DNA of 64,000 bases from Owenia fusiformis (Eukaryota; Annelida; Polychaeta; Sabellida; Oweniidae): NCBI GenBank assembly GCA_903813345.2, contig CAIIXF020000003.1:9132218-9196217 (forward strand). The letters run 5' to 3'. How positions within the stretch are numbered: the first letter of the stretch is position 1; each line of letters begins with the position of its first letter. Below the pieces are notes generated by a model, which ran no database searches, was not told the DNA's origin, and saw only the letters and a list, made by a program, of their open reading frames with translations. This document shows positions 22,150 to 34,857 of the stretch, one piece after another. The translations under genes were made by a program, and so were the position numbers.

Positions 22150-22600
22150 TTCATATTTCAGGCGATGTTCACTAAGGAGAGTCGCACCCCTTTGATGAGT
22201 CTCAACTGTGATGTCAGCGGTGGGATATACAATGACCCTTTGGACCTACATCTAGTTCCACATGCAAACAGAGTGTTTGGGCGTAACTTTCACTTGCAAC
22301 ACGGTGAAGCTTATGCGCATAATAGCTGCATTATGCAGGATTTCCCAGGGCAGGCAATGTGGACCAGCTACCATAGACACCAAAGTCACCTGATCAGGCT
22401 CCTGCAGTACACATGTGGGATGAGACTGATAGTGGAATTTGTGACACGGATTCCCTCAAAATTTAGCAGAGTTATATACTCCTCTGATTGAGTAGTGGGA
22501 CTTTATTTCGCGTAGACAGGTCAGACATCTCATTGACAGCAGGCCCCGCAGGATGTATGCTCTGATTGCAGCACTAGGAAGACATACTAGTCCATGGTAT
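22150..22600 (+). pseudogene. Tc1-like transposase, C-terminal remnant
   Basis: One frame reads HLVPHANRVFGRNFHLQHGE and then AHNSCIMQDF, matching the Tc1 block around the second catalytic aspartate, normally QHDNARPH; here the D is lost (QHGEAYAH). After frameshifts it gives HMWDE, from the NPIEHxWDE block, and later RPRRMYALIAALGRHTS at the C terminus. The broken frames and lost aspartate show that it is dead. No terminal repeats were identified around it. Confidence 0.75.
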
Positions 22601-22705
22601 GAAATCTCTAGGACGTCTAATAAAGGAGTTGGTAGCACACTATAGCGCAGCGATATTTGACCTTACATTAACATACCTACATATGTCCCCTAATAATTTT
22701 TATTA
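22575..22705 (+). repeat. Dispersed repeat, copy 1 (Tc1 3' flank)
   Basis: Starts around AGTCCATGGTATGAAATCTC and runs through GCACACTATAGCGCAGCGAT to CCCCTAATAATTT. It recurs at 28435-28555 with few changes and, inverted and diverged, at 23878-23938. It directly follows the Tc1-like remnant, so it is probably that element's 3' end. Confidence 0.8.
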
Positions 22706-23877
22706 GAACCGTTCAATATACTTCCGGCTTTTAGGCTGAATTATGCCTGCCATTAACAGAGGTAAAAAAAATCACCAAAAAATAAAATCCCAATTTTTCA
22801 CAATTTGGAGTACACAATGCAACAGAAAATAATACAAAATGATTTTAAATATATGATCTAGGTTTCTAAGCTATAAGTTTGAGGTTATTATGTAATCAGT
22901 GTATCGACGTTTTGTATTGTTTCTCAGATATTAATAAGATAAATGCTACAAATGAATCACTTTTATATTGGAATGACAATTGTACAAATGTATAAATTAT
23001 GCTACTTTTTCACAAAATGGCTCTCAATACGTTTTGAGATATGGACTTTTATTCAGCGGTGAAAATTATCAATAAAGGCTGGCCTATTGCTCTTTCTTGA
23101 CTCATTGGGACTACAGCTAAACTTCTATTTCCCGTAGTTAGATATAGCTCAGTTGCTTATAAAACAACCATCAAGACTTGATCGAATTCATGAATAATTG
23201 AGAAAAATCGTTATCATTTGATTGTATCCAGCGGTAAGGTCAAAGAAGAAACAGCCATCAGAAAACTTGATGATAGCCACAAGTAACGTCGAGGAAGAAT
23301 TTCAAGGCGTTCGATTGCATATGACTCTAATTGATTATTAGACATGCCCTTGGAATATACGAACATTCAAATACCTCTGTAACATTTAATTAGATATATA
23401 ATCTTACTTATTTATTATTGTATTATGTTTTGTAAAACATGAACAATAATTTGTTGTTAGACACCTTGCGATTATATGGAAAAATTCTGGTAATAAAATG
23501 TTTTAAATGGTAAGAAAACTAATACGTTCCCAATCACAAATTACCTAAATATTCCACATAATTCTGTTGAATCGGCTTGGCTCATATTTGAAAAATCAAA
23601 CAAAATATGAAAAACACATTTGCATAATTACACTAATTAAACACCGACATCTACGGTAAAATCAAATAGTATATTTTTAATGATAATTTATTTTTGTTCG
23701 TATGCTTAGAATAGCGGTCTGTGTCTTATAAAATGTATAAAAGTTCGAATCAAAATATTTACGTTTTTATACCCCTTGTGATGAAAGACGTTTTTCGACC
23801 CGAAAGCCGGAGGTTTTTTCAGCAAATGGTATTTTAAAAGAATCAAAACATGTACACCTTCATAAATATTGCTTCAA
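22706..23877. other. Intergenic, one dispersed repeat
   Basis: Nothing recognised except 23518-23655, which matches 34199-34332. Confidence 0.45.
23518..23655 (+). repeat. Dispersed repeat, copy 1 of 2
   Basis: About 135 bp including TTGAATCGGCTTGGCTCATA and CACTAATTAAACACCGACAT. It is over 90 percent the same by eye as 34199-34332. The second copy has an extended open frame (34095-34289) through the same text; this one does not. Confidence 0.8.
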
Positions 23878-23938
23878 ATGTTGCTGCGCTATAGTGTGCT
23901 ACGGATCCTTCATATTCGGAAGTCATACCATGGACTAT
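23878..23938 (-). repeat. Dispersed Tc1 3'-flank repeat, inverted copy
   Basis: The reverse complement carries AGTCCATGGTATGA and GTAGCACACTATAGCGCAGC, as at 22575 and 28435, with an altered middle. Confidence 0.65.
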
Positions 23939-24768
23939 TAGTGTATACAGTTGTATCAGAAAGTGGAGTTACAGAGACACTGACGCTCAATGGCATTTTT
24001 ATAGAAATGTTTTTCTCATTAAATAAGCAATGGTTAAACAAAAATGTTTCAATCTTAAAAAGGTTTTCGAACTTTAACGCGTACACCTGCGATTTCGAGA
24101 ATTGCCAAGCTTTTGCAGAAGAGTGTATCACATGCACTTTCTATGTTCGCGTATCTTGCAACGCATATCTTAAACCAGATGATATATCTATGCACCAGGT
24201 GAAGACCCGACTTGTATTTAGATGAGTTATTGACGATATATTGCACGAAACGCCATAATCCGACAGACTCACAAAAATCGGTACGTATGACCAGTGTTTT
24301 CTTTTTTTATAAATGAAAGATCATTTTGCGTATTGTGTGAAGTATGAGGGATTATGTACCATGAAGAATAATATTTTTTGTAAGACGACTGGGCATACAG
24401 TACAAGCCTGTCTTTTGCATATATTTTGTTTTTTGTTACTAATTTCTGAAATGCGATATTCCTAAAGGTCCAAGGACACACATTCGATCTATTTAGTCCC
24501 TGGATACACAAAAATTGTTTTAATTGATGCAGTCAACTTGAATATGTCTTACGCGATCTTTGTTTCTAGTCGAGTAGACAAATAGTTAGGCTGGTAATAA
24601 TGTCTTACACATTCATTGAAAATAGTTCACGATAGATAAGTTATTCTAAAGAAATAAGGTAACTTTTTTTCAAGAAAACAAGCCATATGCATATTTATTA
24701 TTCTGAAACCGATGTAAAATTTTATTAAGTATCAATAATTGATCAATTGCTTTTCCAGAGTTTTTGAA

Positions 24769-25779
24769 ATGACATATAAAAAAAAGTTGGGCCTCATTCT
24801 GGGCGGAATAATAATTGGAGTTTTGATTTGCAATATACTGCAGGGGAATCATCACAAGGAAAAAAATCCTTTTGATGTGAACATGTTGTCAAATGTTAAT
24901 GAAGGGGACATTAGGCATGTTAAACGCGACAATCAAGATGAATCAACGGAGGTCATCAGAAATGCTAGAATTATCGCAAATAAAACTGATAATGGGATTG
25001 TAGCTGTGACGTTGGTGAATGAAGCGTATCTAGAAATGACCTACAGTTGGTTATGTAACACTGTCAATATGAATGTTCATGAACAAGTGCTTATTATTGC
25101 CTCGGAGGAAATGACATTGAAGAAACTGCGACGAGATTGGCCAAACGTCACCTCCGTTTTTTACACGATTGAAACGACTGATATGACCGAACAAGCAAAA
25201 TATGTGTGGAAATTGTTCAATAGGGCTTTGTTAGCACATGCATTGCTCAGAAATAACGTACATATCCTTCTGTTCGAGGTCGATGCTATGTGGTTCTCAT
25301 CTCCTTTCCCTCTGCTTCGATCACAATTTCATTATGATCTAGTCGGGGCCCAGCTTTCTACAAGGACTCGCTACATAGCTCCAGGCTTTATTTTTGCACG
25401 GCCAACCATTGCGTCGCGAGATGTATTCGAGTGCGTAAAAGACAACTTTTTGAATGGACATTATATTGCAGGTGATGACAATATCTCACCCGACTTCAAT
25501 TATCAAACATATCTTCATGATGTTATTGTTTCACATCACAATCTCAGATACAAATTATTGGACTCTAACATTATTGAAGATGGGCTTTGGTACCTCCAGC
25601 TCCATACTACTGGTAATTCACATGGGCCGCCACCTGTTGTTTTGAACAACAACTGGATAATTGAAAGGGACGTGAAAATTGCAACAGCTAAAGAGTTCGG
25701 ACACTGGTTCCTCGATAAAACCAATTCTTGCGACTGGAAAAATGTTAGAAAAAAAACTAAACAATGGTCATATAGATGA
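24769..25779 (+). CDS. GT77-like (PF03407-type) putative glycosyltransferase, type II membrane
   Basis: Chosen start ATG 24769 gives 336 residues; the open frame extends 10 codons upstream only through a non-ATG. Just before it, TTTTCCAG (24751-24758) looks like a 3' splice site, so a 5' UTR intron is likely. After basic MTYKKK comes a signal anchor at about 7-24 (LGLILGGIIIGVLICNIL), then a stem, then the catalytic-type domain. Block VTLVNEAYLEMTYSWLC (80-96) and the later LLFEVDAMWFSSPFPLL (167-183) match the nucleotide-diphospho-sugar transferase family that contains plant RRA/XEG113 arabinosyltransferases. In that family a DxD lies in VDxDxxWxxxP; here it reads EVDA, a partial match. APGFIFARP (204-212) also fits. 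It probably acts in the Golgi, substrate unknown. An inverted, decayed 5' copy lies at 61497-62045. Confidence 0.82.
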   Translation: MTYKKKLGLILGGIIIGVLICNILQGNHHKEKNPFDVNMLSNVNEGDIRHVKRDNQDESTEVIRNARIIANKTDNGIVAVTLVNEAYLEMTYSWLCNTVNMNVHEQVLIIASEEMTLKKLRRDWPNVTSVFYTIETTDMTEQAKYVWKLFNRALLAHALLRNNVHILLFEVDAMWFSSPFPLLRSQFHYDLVGAQLSTRTRYIAPGFIFARPTIASRDVFECVKDNFLNGHYIAGDDNISPDFNYQTYLHDVIVSHHNLRYKLLDSNIIEDGLWYLQLHTTGNSHGPPPVVLNNNWIIERDVKIATAKEFGHWFLDKTNSCDWKNVRKKTKQWSYR

Positions 25780-27204
25780 TTTAAGTTACCACACGGTATA
25801 TATTGAGGAGTTAATTAATAGTACCATGCTAGTTGTACTGTTAGAAATAATTGTTAAACAAGGAAATTTGTTTATCTTGAACAGTTGAGTATTTTAAAAA
25901 CTATTTGAACAGTCATTTTCAGATAATGCATGATTCCCACGATTCAATATCACTGATCAATAATCTAAACAAATACTCATTAACTGTCTGAACAAAGGTG
26001 AGATGTTGATCATGAAATCTAGCTTTTAGATTTTTAGGACTATAATTTTTTCTTTGAAGTGCTCTTTTCTTCATTGTCTTGAAATGTGCATTTAATGTGA
26101 GCAATTTTTAAAAAGCGGGCCCGATCTTGGGATAAAAATCAAATTCTGAATCTGATTCAATCTGAATAAATGTATTTCCACACAATCACTTAGTCTGATT
26201 TTACATTTGATGATACATTTCGGTAAAGCAATGGTTGAACCAGCCCTGCACGATGACTCTTGATTGAAAACTGCTGCCACCTTATCTAAAACCCTCTTTA
26301 AATCCCAAGCCGTTACAATCGTTTTTATTAAAACAATTTATTTCATGAAAATGCTACATGTGTTACTTTGATGTTTTCTCAGAATATTTTCCATCGTTGA
26401 TAGAGGAAAATATCATTCCTAATTTAAAAATAGAAACCAAGAGGCAAATATAATAAGATTGTAACACCCCACCCCGCCCCGACTTCATAAACAAAACTTC
26501 GTTGGTCATCATGTCACTTCGGATGTTCTTCAAGCCCATGTTTATTCTCAATCTCAATTGTACCTGAGACTTATAGAATATTTATTTATTTTGCATGTTG
26601 CTTGCATGGGATTGAAACAATCAGTACCAACGGGACTACGTACCAGTACGATGCATTACACTCTCTGATTTTCTCTTATATTCCGAATTTCTCAATTTTC
26701 AAATTAAAAACCGGAAAGGCCAGCGTCATGTTGGTCCTCAGACGCTCTAATAGGAATCGTCAGTTATTTTAATACATACTGAACACAAAAAAAGTGCAGG
26801 TCTGTAGCCCCCTCCCCTGCCCAAAGGGTTTTCAACAATATGTAGTTTAGATTTTGAGCACTTATGATGCGATTGGAAACCTATTGAAGACAATTTACAT
26901 TTCTGATTCGGGACTGGTGGGGGGAGTACACAGGAACATAGGTGAAATACCTATAAATGGGAATTGGTGTATATGGCAAAGTTTTCTCGGAATTCCGAAT
27001 CTGCAATCAGAATATAGAATCTGGCTTCCAGTTTCCTCAAAGAATATTGATATCCCGCGTGCCAAGTCAATGTAGCGCTGATTTGGCAATTAACTAGTAT
27101 GAATGTGAGAACCAATCCACAAAACCACAAATATACACGTTCACGTAAAAGTTCTAATAGAAATATACCTGATCTACAATGTTAAATAAGATTAGCATAC
27201 CCTA
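25780..27204. other. 3' flank and intergenic, nothing recognised
   Basis: Only short AT-rich frames without motifs. A small CCCCACCCCGCCCCG patch lies at about 26466. Confidence 0.45.
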
Positions 27205-27490
27205 ACCAATCGACCAACTGACTTACCCACCCACCGACCAATCAATCAAACAACCAACAAACCATCTAAGCAAGCATCTAAGGAAGCAACCAACTTAGCA
27301 AGCAACTAATCAACCAAAAAAGCAAGAAGCTAGCCAATCAAGCAACAAAGCCAGTGAGCAACTAAGCAAGCAGCCAACAAAACAATCAACCAACCATGCA
27401 AATATGCAAGAAAACGAACAACCAACCATTCAAGCAAAAAAGCAGAAACCAAGCAAGCAAACAAACAAGCAACTAAGCAAGCATCAACGT
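27205..27490. repeat. CAAC/CAAG-type tetranucleotide-like repeat
   Basis: About 285 bp of variants of CCAACCAA and AAGCAAGCAACTAAGCAAGC. It is strongly strand-asymmetric, almost free of T and G-poor on this strand. Confidence 0.9.
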
Positions 27491-28434
27491 AATGATTTTA
27501 ACTTTTAATGATTTTCTACTTATGGTTGTGAAGCACAATCAAGGCAACAACTGTCAAAAATTTCAGTAAAATTGTGAATATAGAATCAGAACATGACTTA
27601 TGACATAAGAAATCAGAAAAAGGGTGACCATTTTCTTTATAGTAGCCTGGACAGAACAAGTCCTAAGTCTGTATACTGACTCTTATTTCTTCCCTTTTCC
27701 CACATTTTGCATACATATTACCAGGAGAAATCCTAATATAGAATTCTTTGAGTTTTGATCATTATGATTTATTAGTCAACATAGGGAAACTTTTGATTCT
27801 GATTAGTCTATAGCCAAAGTTTGAAATGTTGGGCAACAGTTTGACCTAATTAAAAAAATCACTACTTTTGGTGTAATAACTCCAAAATGACAACATATTT
27901 TGCCATTCAGCACAAGTGCAACTGTTTTTAGGTAATTGGGACATTTCCAAAAAATGGTAGGCAGAAACATGATATATATTTTAAATAAAATGGGGCAAAA
28001 AACAAACCCCGGATATGCCTGCATTATTTGAGATGTTTGAGTGTTTCAGTGGCTTGAAAAATGGATGGAATGGGGTTGGGCTTCCAGTAACCATTTTAAT
28101 CAAAGGAATGTTGACATATTTGGAATCGTCTTAAAGCTTGCATTGTAACGTGTACTTCAATTTGGTACCCATATTATGACACCAGATGTTATAGTGTAAC
28201 ACGAGTACTTTCTGGCCATAGAGAGTGCTTTTTATTAAAACAATATGTTTTCTTTCAAGTGGAGTCCCAATGATGATTAAAAATCAGTACAACTCTCTGA
28301 AAAATATAGATTGGGACCCCGCATAGTCACTTTTCTAAAAATGTTAGGCTTATATTTTCTAAAAAAAGAGGATCTTGTTTTTCCCAATTTAAAGGCATCG
28401 AATGTTTCTTCTGCACTACATAAAAAACTTCTGG
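27491..28434. other. Intergenic, possible element terminus
   Basis: GGACAGAACAAGTC near 27650 matches the outer end of the inverted-repeat element at 7917-8937. Otherwise nothing is recognised. Confidence 0.35.
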
Positions 28435-28555
28435 AAAATAGTCCATGGTATGAAATCTCTAGGACGTCTAATAAAGGAGCTGGTAGCACACTATAGCGCA
28501 GCGATATTTGACCTAACATTTACATACCTACATATGTTCCCTAATAATTTCTATG
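28435..28555 (+). repeat. Dispersed Tc1 3'-flank repeat, copy 2
   Basis: Matches 22575-22705 from AGTCCATGGTATGAAATCTC to CCTAATAATTT. The open frame 28402-28752 (116 codons) crosses it and is not supported as a gene. Confidence 0.8.
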
Positions 28556-30748
28556 ATCCTGTCCCCAGCTCCGATTTCGTTACTCGGCTGGGAAAAAAGG
28601 TTTGTTGGTATCATTTTGTTCCGGACACACTCGAGAGTATATTTATCTTGGGTGGAGTAAAAATGTGTGGTAAACGAATTCGCTATGGGCAGTTAAAGTG
28701 GCGCCATCTATTAATTTTCAAACATGGGGGTTGGGGTATAAAGCATTTTTAATGTAGTTTAATGGAAAAATGTAAGCAAAATACCAACAATATCTTATGG
28801 CAAACATAGAAAAGAATGAGCAAAAATTATTTGAGGTGGATCGGGCTGAAAAAAAGGTCAAAATTTGAATTTCACTATAATAGCGCCACCTATTTTAACA
28901 CTTTTACCACAAAGAATAACTTATTTTAGCTTCATTAATGATAACATATTTTTTACTTATTATGAATTTTATAGGGGGGGGGGGGTAGAGGACATATTAT
29001 GCATGGGGAGTTATCTTGTTCAGATATTGCTATGAAATAAAATAAATTAAATAAGTAGTGTATGACGTTTTCTCAGATTTTGTCATATTTTTCCAAAACT
29101 CCTTATAATTCCAAGTGCATGCTTATTATAGTCATAATGGTCATGTAATATTATACTTGCATACATCCTGATCATAGGCTATAGTTTTATGATGACATCT
29201 TGTTCCCTTTATGAAAAAATCCCATTATTAAAAAATAATTCACTCATTTTCACATGTTTCGTCTTTTAACCATTATTGTTGCCAAATGTTAAAAAATATG
29301 TGTGTAGCTGTATCACAATTCTATTATTCAAAGTCATTTATAGGATCTATCCAATACTATATTTGGGTTTTTGAAAGAATATTATCTCTTTTACCCGAGT
29401 TTAGATGACTCAGTAGTGCCCTACCCCCAAAACCATAATTAGTGAGTGTGGTCACATATTTTAATCCTTGCACTTTATGACATATATAATTCTAATCTAT
29501 CTGGTCATTTACAATTATTTTACTTTTAGACTAAACAGATCAGATGCAGATGTTTCTACTGTATATACAGTAAAACCTGTGAATATTGACCATTTGAATT
29601 GTTGTGGTACAAAGATACTTGTCATCTCAAACACTTTTTGTCAACAATCTCTATTTTTTATATGGTTCATGGCAAAATACATATTTCTAGTTTCTCTGAA
29701 ATTCAGACAAATCAATATGATCAAGTTCTAGGCAATAAGAATGTTGTTTTAGGAGTTCCTTTCAATAGCTTTGAACTGTGTACATATGGTTGAATTCTAT
29801 TATTTATCTTATCTTATGCCTAACTTATGAAAGTGACTATAACAAAGCTACATAACAAAGAAAATCATCAATAAATTTATATACAGTGAACATGCCAACA
29901 ATTACAGACAAGCTATAATGATGTATGAATATATATTTTTGCGTCATCTTTACTCTTTGAGTTAGAGATAATTCTTTCATCTAGCCTTAATCAATCATAG
30001 TACTATGAATATTTATTAAAAGTCCATCTATTTCATCTGAATTCATCACTGAATGTTATGCTTTCCTAAGTACTTGTCTTTCATTTAATAATGAAACTCA
30101 TTAAAGCCCATGCATCTACTTCTTTGGTCATTTAAATCTTATCAGCCTTAAAACTGTATATTTATTTCTTATTCAGAGCCTTATATACTAGGTTCTGAAT
30201 AAAAGGGTAAAATAAACCATTATTGCTAGCTCAAGTAAATATTACATGTAAGAGTGGTCTAAAGTAAAGTAAGCTCCCCTTCCACAGATACAAAAAGTAT
30301 CATACAGGGGTCAAGAGTTAATCCAATGAGTCCAATGCTTAGTCAGGGCTGCCTAGTACCACAGACTAGAACCTCAGACATCTGAACAAGAAATGCTATA
30401 ACCAAGTCTAAGGTATGGTACTTTTCCACCGCATTATGTAGGTTACAAATTTAGTTACCAAATGTGCCTGACCTCAAGTGACCTACATACGTTTTTTTGT
30501 GTTTTACTTTCATATTCTGATGAAACAGTTTTGCCATCTTTATATTGAAGCAGCTATCATTCCCAAGGATATGATACCAAAATGTCATATGACCTCCCTT
30601 TAAACATTTCTGAGGAACATGATACAGAATTTGATAATTTTTACGAAATTACTCAACTTTCTGTTTCACCGTGCCTTATATGTTTTATCCCATACTTGGA
30701 CGTGTTACGGGTACATAAAGCCGGTTTGTAAAAACTTATATTTTAATC
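28556..30748. other. Long AT-rich intergenic stretch, nothing recognised
   Basis: Contains a poly-G run at about 28975-28986. I see no gene, RNA or element ends. Confidence 0.45.
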
Positions 30749-30809
30749 AGCGGGCAGATATAGCTTTACATCCCGCTCCGAGCGGGCAGATATAGTATAT
30801 CTGCCCGCT
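30749..30809. repeat. Hairpin with GC-rich core
   Basis: AGCGGGCAGATATA at 30749 pairs with TATATCTGCCCGCT at the right end. A direct internal copy, GAGCGGGCAGATATAG, sits between them. Confidence 0.75.
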
Positions 30810-31078
30810 ACGTCATAATCGCTGTTCCCGTATTGGTTCTTCATTGTAACGTTCGCATACTGTAAACGACAATGGAGAAAAACGCAGACAATCTCGACCT
30901 GTTTGATGCTTTAAAGAAGGGAAGGAGCAGTGTACCCCGTTAATAATCAAAGATTTGACCAGGAAAAGAGAGGAATACAAAACTGGACATGAATATTTTA
31001 AAATAATTCCATGATTGGTTGCAAAGTTTCTGAACTTTGACCAATTGAACAATGTGATAGGTATGGGATAAACAGATC

Positions 31079-32785
31079 ATCCTATAGTCGGTTCAGCAGG
31101 GGCGTAGGAAGGTGTAAATTCAACACTACGCCAAAAAATCCCGCCAAAAATATGAAACAATTGTGTCAAATCTTCTTTATCAAAACGCCTATTTTATTGT
31201 CATTTTATGGCAATAGAGATTTTAAGCTTGCAATGTTTTCACAACCTAAATGTGAACGGAAATAGTTAAGCGATGTATTTGTATGGGCGATTGGTAATAC
31301 GTATAGGTTGGCGTTTCGATTTTATATGCAAGCTTCATATCCCTGATACCCTTTTTAATGTGCCTAAAATGTTCGAATGATTTTTATCATTTAAAATCAC
31401 CATGGAAAGCCGATCTTTTAAATCTCGACACAAATCATCCTCACTTTTCTTATGTCTCGAACGATAAAGACGATCGATTTCCAAATAACAATGAGAGATT
31501 TTTAATCATTTTCGAATAATTGAATTGAGATATATATTGTTGTCTGATTCCATCGTGTATAGTACCGTGCAATACGACACGTACAGATTAAAGAATCTAG
31601 CTTGATCAATTGATTTAAAGAAACGGATTCGTGATCAATGATACAATTAATCCTAATGTCTGCAACCTTTTTTATAACACTAGTTCGCAAGACCAAATAA
31701 ACCTCCCACCACAAAGGTCAAATCGAGGTCAGCGTGACTTAGGGGGTGCCAAAAATGTTATATTTCATAAAATATTATCTTTCAAATGAAATAAAAATCT
31801 AGGTAATAGCTTTTCTAGAACTGAAATCAATGGAACGCGTAATTGAATAATCAACATTTTCAAGTTATTTTTGTCTTTAACAATCATATTTCAAGAAGTA
31901 CTACCAATAACAATCGGTGATTTAGTAAGAAAATAGATAATTGCTGACTTAACTATAATTTCTGTCTATGATTTTGCCTAGCAAAGGAATATAAATCGAT
32001 ATAGTGAAATTGAAAAATTGGGGGTAGGGGAGAATAAAAAAAATAAATCTAATTTAAAGAGGTTCATCATTATAATTAAACGATACCACAGTTTGCATAA
32101 GCATTACGGAACATGCGCAAACAATTGCAAAGGTATTCATCAAGTAGTTTTTGATAAAAAACTGTTTTTCTCTCGTGAAGAGAACGAGAATCACGAATAT
32201 TTTGCGAAATTTTATTTTAGTTTTGAAATCCATAAGATAGTCAGTCAATGGTGACTCGATTTTCATGAATTAAAGCATGTTGGTAAGAGAATTCAATCTG
32301 TTAATTGATTATTTGCCAAACAGAGCAATAATGATTACTTTGCATTTTCTACAGTATTAGAATTGTAGAAACAAGGTATTAACTTTCAATATTTTATTTT
32401 TCAAAAAGTGTCATTTATCTGTGGCCAAGGTTAGAAAAATAACAGAGGCACAAAAAACATGCAAAAGAGTACTATTAAAAAATCGAGCATATCATATTGT
32501 ATCCACAAACATTTCTTTAGGCTAGTGTGCTCGAGATTACTTTTGCACAATACAATAAGAAAATATGAATAAAGAACATAGGTAAATTATAAGCCTTTTT
32601 ATTCTCACTTTTCAACACTACGCACTGGCGTTTTGGCGTACATTGTTCCTACGCCACTGGGTTCAGGATATTTGGATTATCCCTTGGCCAATATAATATA
32701 TCTACCCTCGGGACCTACGGCCCTCGGGCAGATATATTATATTGGCCTCGGGATAATCCCAATATCCTGAACCTCATATAGGATA
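31079..32785. repeat. Large hairpin split by a hAT-like insertion
   Basis: ATCCTATAGTCGGTTCAG before the insertion, plus GATATTTGGATTATCCC after it, together pair with GGGATAATCCCAATATCCTG and AACCTCATATAGGAT at 32752-32785. The apex is CTCGGGACCTACGGCCCTCG. Removing 31097-32659 and one GGTTCAG gives a continuous hairpin. Confidence 0.8.
31097..32659. mobile_element. hAT-like non-autonomous element, 1.56 kb
   Basis: Starts CAGGGGCGTAGGAA and ends TTCCTACGCCACTG. It is flanked by GGTTCAG on both sides (31090-31096 and 32660-32666), a 7-base match, or 8 bases with one mismatch; hAT elements usually give 8. Subterminal CAACACTACGCC is also inverted at the other end. No transposase frame is visible; short frames at 31502-32266 lack motifs. 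Confidence 0.75.
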
Positions 32786-34198
32786 ATCTCTATATATTCT
32801 ATGGTTAAAGTTCATTCTTTGTAGGATATGGTGATGTAATCAAATCAAATAACACTTTTAAGAATTAAGAAAAATCTAAGTAATCAGATCAACCTATATG
32901 CTACTTCTAATAAAACAAGAAATATGATGTCCTGGTCTAGTTGAGTTGGGCACATTTGCACCCAAAGTTCATCTGACCTTTATCAAATTGGGCACATTTG
33001 CAAATTGGAAGAGTGTCAATTATAAAGTTATTAAAGTCATCACTATTGAAGTGAATTCCAACTTGTATGACCCACAAAGTTGAGCCTGTGACCCTCAATA
33101 GCCGACAATAGGAACGACTTGGCCAACTATGGAAGTGATTAAGTGTATAAGGTGTCCCAACCTAGTACAGGGCTGCAAGTAGTAGGCCCAAAAAGCAGTA
33201 TGGTTAATATGGAGGATTTGGATGCTACAAAACTATTTTTGGGGACATGTGGTTGTCCTTTTGGTGGGAGACTTGGGGGTCAGTCACCTGAACAAGAAAC
33301 AATAAAACCCACAGGGCTCAAAGATCAGCCATTAGCCCAAAATGGTATCTATAGAGAACCACATGGCTCAAGGGAAAAGTGTGAGAGTGATAGTAGTGCC
33401 ATGGCTTTTAGTATTCGGCGCAAAAACAATATAGTAAGGTGTAAGGAGGATTAATGGAATGCCACAAGGATATTCTTGGTTATTACTTGGTTGCTCTTTG
33501 TTCGGGGGTCCTCAGTCACCTGTACAAGTCACATGCACATCATCCACAGTTGCAGTTGCTCTCAGTTAGGCCTTTGGCCCCTATTGATCTCTAAAACTAA
33601 ATAAACCACATGGGCCATGGAAGTAAAATATTTATCCACAGCTAATCCAGGGCAGGGTTGTCTATAGTATCAGGGACCAAAATGTTATAATACCGTAGCC
33701 TAGCATACTGATACTCAGAGATTTTTCTATAGCATTTGGTTGCAATTTAACAATCCCCAATGGGTTACCTATGGGGCATCCAATTTTTTTAGCTTCTTTT
33801 TGAAACTATTGAGCTGCTTTTGGGTGTAACTTTAACCCCTGGCTAGAGGTCCTAAGTATTGCTTCCCTGATTACAGAGATTAGCATGTATTGCATGCATT
33901 TTCATAGAAAATCAACTTTGATGGTCAGATAGAGGGGCATTCAACCTCTATGGTTAAATTTTTATATATTTCATCTCTATTTACCCTCAAATAAACACAT
34001 GCACTGTTTTTCACTTTTTGGGTATTATTTTGGACTATCCTATAAAAGTCAATTGTATCTGGAGCACCACTATGTTGACTGTTCAGAATAAAACGTGTTC
34101 AAAATGGAGCTTAAAGGCAGAATCAGATCTATAGTGGGTGACAAAATTGCAAGCATCATGTACGATGACAGATACCATTATATTCCCAATAAAGTCAA
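32786..34198. other. Intergenic, no gene supported
   Basis: A 103-codon frame at 33143-33454 has no motif or splice context. Nothing else is seen. Confidence 0.4.
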
Positions 34199-34332
34199 CA
34201 ATTTGTTCCCAATCATAAATTACCTAAATATTCCACACAATTTTGTTGAATCGGCTTGGCTCATATTTGAAAAATCAAACAAAATCTGAAAAACACACTT
34301 GCGTAATTACACTAATTAAACACCGACATCTA
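34199..34332 (+). repeat. Dispersed repeat, copy 2 of 2
   Basis: Matches 23518-23655. Here it continues a 64-codon frame from 34095 (MELKGRIRSIVGDKIASIMY...), perhaps the tail of an old element-encoded protein I cannot name. Confidence 0.75.
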
Positions 34333-34857
34333 TGTTAACTTTTTAAGTTCTTTCGATTATTGTTTATTGGTTCTTGTGTTCGACTGATCACTGCGTCAAA
34401 TGTGAAATTCCAAGCAATTTCTAGACGTGCAAAGATAGTCTAGGAACTCCGCGTATCTAGAGATTCCAAGACGTGTCAAGAGGTGCAAAGACCTCGCGTG
34501 TAAAGAGCGTGTCAAGAGTTTTGATATCTCTTTGCACAGCCTTATCAAAACAAACAGTATAATTAGACCGGCCACATGTTGTTATTGTTATGCCCTATAG
34601 TCGCGCTTAATTATACTTTACTAGGATTGGAATATAACAATCATTTTAATTTCGTGTTAATAATAATTTGTGTTTTTTAAATCATTATCAAAATAAAATT
34701 AATTTAAAAGTATGCGTGTGCGTGTAAGTATAGGCAATAGCTTAGTCGAAATGAGTAGATGTGTGCAGATGGAGATCGCATATGTATTTTGCTAAATCTG
34801 ACATTTTTACAGGATCATGTTAAAGATCAAATGAAAACAAGAAATGTGTTTTTCTTA

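Noticed and set aside
25454-25724. 62-63-codon frames on both strands
   Set aside because: Shadows of the GT77-like gene.
28402-28752. 116-codon frame
   Set aside because: Runs across a dispersed transposon repeat and then low-complexity sequence.
30872-30943. Short frame MEKNADNLDLFDALKKGRSS...
   Set aside because: The composition looks protein-like but it is 23 codons with no donor site or homologue I can name; could be a dead first exon.
33143-33454. 103-codon frame with a Cys-Gly-Cys segment
   Set aside because: No signal, family motif or splice evidence; probably chance in a G-rich stretch.
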